10,061 nt of DNA from Candidatus Helarchaeota archaeon (GTDB lineage Archaea; Asgardarchaeota; Lokiarchaeia; Helarchaeales; JABXJV01), in NCBI GenBank assembly GCA_013375355.1, contig JABXJV010000299.1, positions 1 through 10,061 on the forward strand, given 5' to 3'. The notes under the pieces are model-generated. The model ran no database searches and had not been told where the DNA came from. It worked only from the letters and a program-made list of their open reading frames with translations. This document shows, in pieces, positions 6,945 to 10,061 of this stretch (its first letter is position 1; each line of letters starts with the position of its first letter). A program made the translations under genes and the position numbers.

Positions 6945-7388
6945 ATGAAATTGGATAAGATTGAAGAAGTCTGGATAATTGAGGATTCAGGAATCTGTCT
7001 TTTTAACCACTCTATAGGCTCAATTGATGAGACACTTTTCTCAGGCTTCTTGAGTAGCCTCCAAACCTTCGTGGGCACAATTAGTAAAGGAGAAAAGATC
7101 AAAAAAATAGAATTAGGCGATTCTAAACTGACTATTTTTAATTTAGATGAATATCATTTACTCATTGTTATTCGTACTGATCAAAAAACTAAAGATAAGT
7201 ATTTAGATAAGAAAATCCAGGAAATTCAAAAAAAATTTATTCTAAAATATGGCTCTAGTTTAGTCGAACATCAAGTAAAAAACATACCATATAATATTAA
7301 TGATTTTCAAGGATTTAAGGAAGAATTAAAAGAAATATTTGAAGAAAATATTGAGAAAAACATAAGTAAATGGATGAAAAGTCTTTAA
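6945..7388 (+). CDS. Small longin/roadblock-like protein of Asgard type
   Basis: A 147-residue cytosolic protein when started at ATG 6945; an in-frame GTG at 6912 would add 11 residues. I prefer 6945 because the fold seems to begin at IEEVWIIEDSG (6-16). The order is strand (VWIIEDSG), strand (ICLFNHS), helix (ETLFSGFLSSLQTF, 29-42), strands (KIKKIEL, KLTIFNL, HLLIVIR, 51-77), then a long helix (about 84-102, KKIQEIQKKFILKYG). This alternation is that of longin or roadblock/LC7 domains, and near-identical layouts are, from memory, abundant in Asgard archaeal genomes, where such domains are thought to partner small GTPases. No GTPase gene is seen in this window. The C-terminal 30 residues are Glu/Lys-rich and helical. 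Identification rests on pattern recall, so the fold call is moderate and the function unknown. The gene ends in a short convergent gap facing the iron-sulfur protein gene. Confidence 0.75.
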   Translation: MKLDKIEEVWIIEDSGICLFNHSIGSIDETLFSGFLSSLQTFVGTISKGEKIKKIELGDSKLTIFNLDEYHLLIVIRTDQKTKDKYLDKKIQEIQKKFILKYGSSLVEHQVKNIPYNINDFQGFKEELKEIFEENIEKNISKWMKSL

Positions 7389-7392
7389 AGAC
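7381..7392. repeat. Perfect 12-base palindrome at a gene end
   Basis: GTCTTTAAAGAC is fully self-complementary and spans the stop codon of the longin-like gene (TAA 7386-7388). It has no loop, so it is not a classical hairpin terminator, and its function, if any, is unknown. Confidence 0.4.
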
Positions 7393-7431
7393 GTTCATTA
7401 TCAAATCTTATTCAGACATAAATCTTTAACA

Positions 7432-8745
7432 TTATTTGGTTTTAACCTTAATTGGAGGCACGAATTTCTTTACTCTATCAAACTTTTCTAATTTGGTTGG
7501 GTCATATCTTGTCATAGCATCTACTAATAGGTTTTTCATATTTGCCCCCCTTATGTAATGGAACTTACCATCCAGATTTATTCTAGCCTCCCCAAGAGAT
7601 TTTTCTATTAATTCGAAAAGTTGCCACATAGGAGGAGCATATTTTGTATCTTTTTTACTCATATTACCCATGGTTATCATTGTACCTGTACAAGCTGAAC
7701 AATACAAAATAAGTGCTTTATTTTTTACCGATTCAGGTTCCTTAGGGTTATAATTTAATGCTTCATTAGCTTCTTTTATTCTTTTTCTATAAATTTTTTG
7801 GACTGATGAGATATCATTACTACTAGATATACTAGCTAATCCGCAACACATTGCTGTTTTTCGATTATGCGTCATTTCTACAATATTGGCACCAGTAATT
7901 CTAATTAAATCTCGAACTAGATCATGAACTTCTACACCTGATCTCCCCAATAATTTTCCAAAACATGTATCATGTACTGTAACCGTCAAATCATTTAGTG
8001 GATTAGTTACTACCCATTCTCCTTTGTCGAATTTTTTCTTAAAATATTCTAGAATATGTTGTATTTCAAAATCTTTAAAACCAGGTTCATATTCTAAAGC
8101 TGTTTCTTTGAATTGTCCATAACAGCCTGTGCACCAAGTATATATTTTCTCAACCCCTAACCATTTTAAACTTTTATAGGTTCGCTCTAATACACTCTCC
8201 GCGGATTCGACTAGCCCCATTTGATAGTCCATTCCTGCACAACAAAAATCTTTTCCTCCTATTTTCCCTTTAAATGGTGCTAATAATTTTGAATTTTCAA
8301 ACAAATACGGAACAAACTCGCTTCCGCAACCCATTAACAGAATTTCTTTGGTTGATGATAAATTTTCTACTTTCCAATTATTAATTGCCTCCAATTCTGA
8401 TTTAGTAAAATTTTTACTTTCATGAAGAAGACTATATAGGTTTTCAGGATGACCTGATAAAACCATCCTCATCAACGGGTTCATGCCATTATTTCTAATA
8501 TAACGATCATGAAAGATATCGATAAATAACTCAGTTGGATGGGCATCCTGGGGACAGAGCGAATAACAAGACCAGCATGAACAACATTTAGACATTATTT
8601 TTTCCGGAATTTGTGAAAGATCCCCTTTGTTATAATTAATTGCACGTTCAATTTCAACCTTTGCTTCTTCTATATCCAATTCTAAAATTGGACATTTGTT
8701 TAAACAAGTTCCACATTTAGTACATTTTTCTTCTAAAAAAACCAT
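7432..8745 (-). CDS. HdrD/GlpC-like iron-sulfur protein: two 4Fe-4S sites plus two CCG domains
   Basis: A 437-residue soluble electron-transfer protein. The N-terminus has two ferredoxin-type motifs: C8, C11, C14, C18 and C54, C57, C60, C64, each CxxCxxCxxxC(P). Two CCG domains follow. The first has C140, C168-C169, C205 and C208; the second has C261, C300-C301, C349 and C352. In heterodisulfide reductase the CCG domain binds the noncubane cluster pair that cleaves a disulfide. Related proteins are HdrD, GlpC, LdhE-type lactate oxidation subunits and other (Fe-S) oxidoreductase subunits. No membrane helix is seen, and no HdrE cytochrome, HdrA flavoprotein or dehydrogenase gene is adjacent, so its partner is unknown. 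Residues after about 385 form a basic tail with no cysteine. ATG 8745 lacks a clear ribosome binding site. It is transcribed divergently from the TPR gene. The domain call is firm; the exact reaction is not. Confidence 0.9.
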   Translation of the reverse strand: MVFLEEKCTKCGTCLNKCPILELDIEEAKVEIERAINYNKGDLSQIPEKIMSKCCSCWSCYSLCPQDAHPTELFIDIFHDRYIRNNGMNPLMRMVLSGHPENLYSLLHESKNFTKSELEAINNWKVENLSSTKEILLMGCGSEFVPYLFENSKLLAPFKGKIGGKDFCCAGMDYQMGLVESAESVLERTYKSLKWLGVEKIYTWCTGCYGQFKETALEYEPGFKDFEIQHILEYFKKKFDKGEWVVTNPLNDLTVTVHDTCFGKLLGRSGVEVHDLVRDLIRITGANIVEMTHNRKTAMCCGLASISSSNDISSVQKIYRKRIKEANEALNYNPKEPESVKNKALILYCSACTGTMITMGNMSKKDTKYAPPMWQLFELIEKSLGEARINLDGKFHYIRGANMKNLLVDAMTRYDPTKLEKFDRVKKFVPPIKVKTK

Positions 8746-8864
8746 TTTTATTCAGCTTTAATGGAATTAAGTCAATAATACGAATAAAACAATAAATTAT
8801 TAACTGATTATGAAATTTATAATTTATTTGTTGAGAAATAATAAAATCAAAGAGACATACTCTC
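8746..8864. promoter_or_regulatory. Divergent promoter region of the Fe-S and TPR genes
   Basis: The gap is AT-rich and holds no gene. For the TPR gene, GAAA followed by TTTATAAT (8812-8823) is a good BRE/TATA candidate, placing transcription start near 8846-8850 with a short leader. For the minus-strand gene, A/T runs around 8771-8800 could carry the TATA box but are not distinctive. Confidence 0.35.
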
Positions 8865-9350
8865 ATGCCAAAAAAGATTGAAGGAAAAAATGCTTACCAA
8901 TGGAGAAGGGATGGACTTTTCAATAGAGCGATGGAAAATAACGATGTAGCAATTAAATGTTTCGAAAATCTTATTAAGATAGAACCAGAAAACCACAGAC
9001 CTTGGTTAAATCTTGGTTTAGTTTATGATCAAATGGAGAATTATGAGAAGGCAATTGAATGTTTTGAAAAAGGGATAACTATTTATAATGCTGCAACTCC
9101 AGAAATTCGTGCTGAAAGACCTTGGGATTCTTCCGAAATAGAAATTGATAAAGCCTTCATCTACATGGGAAGAGCCTATGGTGGATTAGGAAACTCACAA
9201 AAAAAGATTGAGTGCATGAAAAAAGCGATTGAAATTGCACCTAATAATAAAAACGCATGGTGGCACATTGGAAATACATATTATAAGCTCGGGAATTATC
9301 AAAAGGCTATTGAATTTGCTGAAAAAGCAGTTAAAATTGATCCTCGATAA
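8865..9350 (+). CDS. Tetratricopeptide repeat protein, ended early by an in-frame stop
   Basis: A 161-residue cytosolic protein built from TPR motifs, which form helix-turn-helix scaffolds for protein-protein contact. Visible units are about 10-43, 44-77, 96-128 and 129-161, with the usual Trp/Tyr/Gly/Ala pattern (WLNLGLVY, then NYEKAIECFEK; WHIGNTYYKLGNYQKAIEF). Between the second and third units lies a non-repeat insert of about 18 residues containing ATPEIRAERPW. ATG 8865 is the start; no Shine-Dalgarno is seen. The frame ends with TAA at 9348-9350, but the next codons continue the repeat in the same frame to 9512. The expressed product may therefore be a truncated form, or the stop may be a sequence error or a recent nonsense mutation. 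The client protein is unknown. Confidence 0.8.
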   Translation: MPKKIEGKNAYQWRRDGLFNRAMENNDVAIKCFENLIKIEPENHRPWLNLGLVYDQMENYEKAIECFEKGITIYNAATPEIRAERPWDSSEIEIDKAFIYMGRAYGGLGNSQKKIECMKKAIEIAPNNKNAWWHIGNTYYKLGNYQKAIEFAEKAVKIDPR

Positions 9351-9512
9351 TTTTATGGACTATGGACATTAGGGGAAGCTTATTATAAAATAGGTGAATA
9401 TCCGAAAGCCATTGAATTTATAGAAAGGACTTTAGAAGTTAGACCCGATATAAAACCTCTTATAGAACTTTTGGAAGATGCAAAAAAACGCAAAAACGAA
9501 TTAAGTAAATAA
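9351..9512 (+). pseudogene. Same-frame TPR continuation beyond the TAA
   Basis: Read directly on from the TAA in the same frame, 53 codons encode FYGLWTLGEAYY, then KIGEYPKAIEFIERTLEVRPD, then a Lys/Glu-rich helix ending at TAA 9510-9512. The first 34 residues are a full TPR unit, and with one residue replacing the stop the 34-residue spacing from the previous unit is exact (Trp to Trp). No in-frame ATG or GTG exists in this stretch; the two nearby ATGs at 9355 and 9362 are in other frames and the first in-frame TTG lies far into the helix. The fragment is therefore unlikely to be translated alone. It is the distal end of the preceding gene. Confidence 0.7.
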
Positions 9513-9607
9513 GTAGAATAAATAGTCTGAGTTATTAAATATCTGTTGTGTCATAATTAATTTTATAATCCTAAAAGAGATTTATTGTTTAATAAACAGA
9601 TTTTTTC
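9513..9607 (+). promoter_or_regulatory. Promoter region of the last gene with a small dyad
   Basis: This gap contains TTTTATAAT at 9561-9569, a likely TATA box, which predicts transcription start near 9590. A 13-base dyad TGTTTA-A-TAAACA at 9586-9598 covers that point and could be an operator, although such dyads arise easily in AT-rich DNA. Confidence 0.35.
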
Positions 9608-9616
9608 GTGATTTTT

Positions 9617-10061
9617 TTGAGTACAACTAAAAAAAGAGATACCCTAATTGAAATTGCTAAAGAAATTGATAAAATTGTTCATGGTGTTGCTACAGATGAT
9701 AAGGGTGAGCCAACAGATACTTTTATTGAGTATCTAGATATTATGTACACTGAAGATGAAGCAGATGTTGTTTCACACCTTGAAAATATGCCAAATTTAA
9801 AAACCCTTAGAACTCTTTCGAAAGAATTGCAACGTGATAGAAAAGAATTAAAAGATATGTTAAAAAAATTAGCAAAAAGAGGTTATGTTTTAGAAGTAAG
9901 TAACTCATTTGCCCTTCCTACACCTCTATTCGTCTATGATTTGCCATTTATTTTGAAAATAAATACAGATAGTCCAGAAGTTAAAAAATTGGCTGAATTA
10001 AGTCGAAAGTTCTTCGAACAGGAAGGATATTATATAAAATGGTCAACACAAAGAATCGGCA
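9617..10061 (+). CDS. Winged-helix-like protein, 3' end outside the window
   Basis: The first 148 codons of a gene that runs off the right end. Residues 41-57 (DIMYTEDEADVVSHLEN) and 63-95 (LRTLSKELQ, then helix KELKDMLKKLAKRGYVLEV) look like a winged helix-turn-helix of the type used by MarR/ArsR-like proteins. These are followed by FALPTPLFVYDLPFIL (98-113) and a helix (EVKKLAELSRKFFEQEGY, 121-138). I recall this N-terminal arrangement in archaeal and anaerobe proteins that continue into a 4Fe-4S ferredoxin domain, but that part is not in the window and is only an inference. The start is either TTG 9617, with GTGA 5 bases upstream, or the in-frame GTG 9608 that overlaps this site; an in-frame TAA at 9593 excludes anything earlier. 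Spacing like that of the other genes here favours 9617. Confidence 0.7.
   Translation, partial: MSTTKKRDTLIEIAKEIDKIVHGVATDDKGEPTDTFIEYLDIMYTEDEADVVSHLENMPNLKTLRTLSKELQRDRKELKDMLKKLAKRGYVLEVSNSFALPTPLFVYDLPFILKINTDSPEVKKLAELSRKFFEQEGYYIKWSTQRIG

Noticed and set aside
9348..9350. Pyrrolysine or selenocysteine recoding at the TPR stop.
   Set aside because: The codon is TAA, not TAG or TGA, and no recoding hairpin was recognised downstream.
9581..9596. TTTATT-GTTT-AATAAA as a hairpin terminator of the TPR gene.
   Set aside because: The stem is only A/T pairs, lies some 70 bases after the gene end and overlaps the likely promoter of the next gene.
1..10061. CRISPR array, insertion sequence, tRNA or rRNA.
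   Set aside because: No regularly spaced direct repeats, transposase-like frame, terminal inverted repeats or cloverleaf pattern was seen; gaps between genes are all about 120 bases or less.

Overview
The window is a strongly AT-rich piece of what is most likely an archaeal genome, and my best guess is an Asgard (Lokiarchaeia-like) archaeon. Several genes start behind GGTGA/GTGAT-type ribosome binding sites, and TTG or GTG starts are plausible in three places. Candidate TATA boxes sit in the intergenic gaps. A small longin/roadblock-like protein of a type I associate with Asgard archaea lies at 6945-7388, and an HdrD-like iron-sulfur protein lies at 7432-8745. The taxonomic call is inference from protein style, since there is no rRNA or other marker in the window.

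Region 1 (1-6828) looks like a metabolic island of two convergent gene groups. On the plus strand a Gfo/Idh/MocA oxidoreductase (31-1158) is followed with almost no gap by an M24-fold hydrolase (1168-2319). On the minus strand, read from 6828 down to 2351, are a hydantoinase/dihydropyrimidinase-like amidohydrolase, a second and different Gfo/Idh/MocA oxidoreductase with extra cysteines, a saccharopine-dehydrogenase-like NAD(P) enzyme and an uncharacterised protein with a coiled-coil tail. Gaps inside the minus group are 3, about 35 and 18 bases, so it is very probably one operon. Together the six genes provide three NAD(P)-dependent redox enzymes and two metal-dependent C-N hydrolase folds. 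This is the profile of a pathway for a cyclic or blocked amide or amino-acid-like compound whose identity cannot be read from the sequence.

Region 2 (6829-8864) holds the Asgard-type small protein on the plus strand. It converges on a cytosolic ferredoxin/CCG-domain iron-sulfur protein related to HdrD, GlpC and LdhE, a probable thiol-disulfide or electron-transfer subunit. No hydrogenase, cytochrome or flavin partner is next to it inside the window.

Region 3 (8746-10061) contains a tetratricopeptide-repeat gene interrupted by an in-frame TAA at 9348-9350. The repeat continues in exactly the same frame and with exact 34-residue phase to 9512. It also holds the 5' part of a gene for a winged-helix-like protein that runs off the right end. 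No tRNA, rRNA, CRISPR array, transposon or attachment site was seen. The strongest observations for follow-up are the interrupted TPR gene, the uncharacterised six-gene metabolic island, the cysteine-rich Gfo/Idh enzyme and the altered active-site surroundings of the M24 protein.
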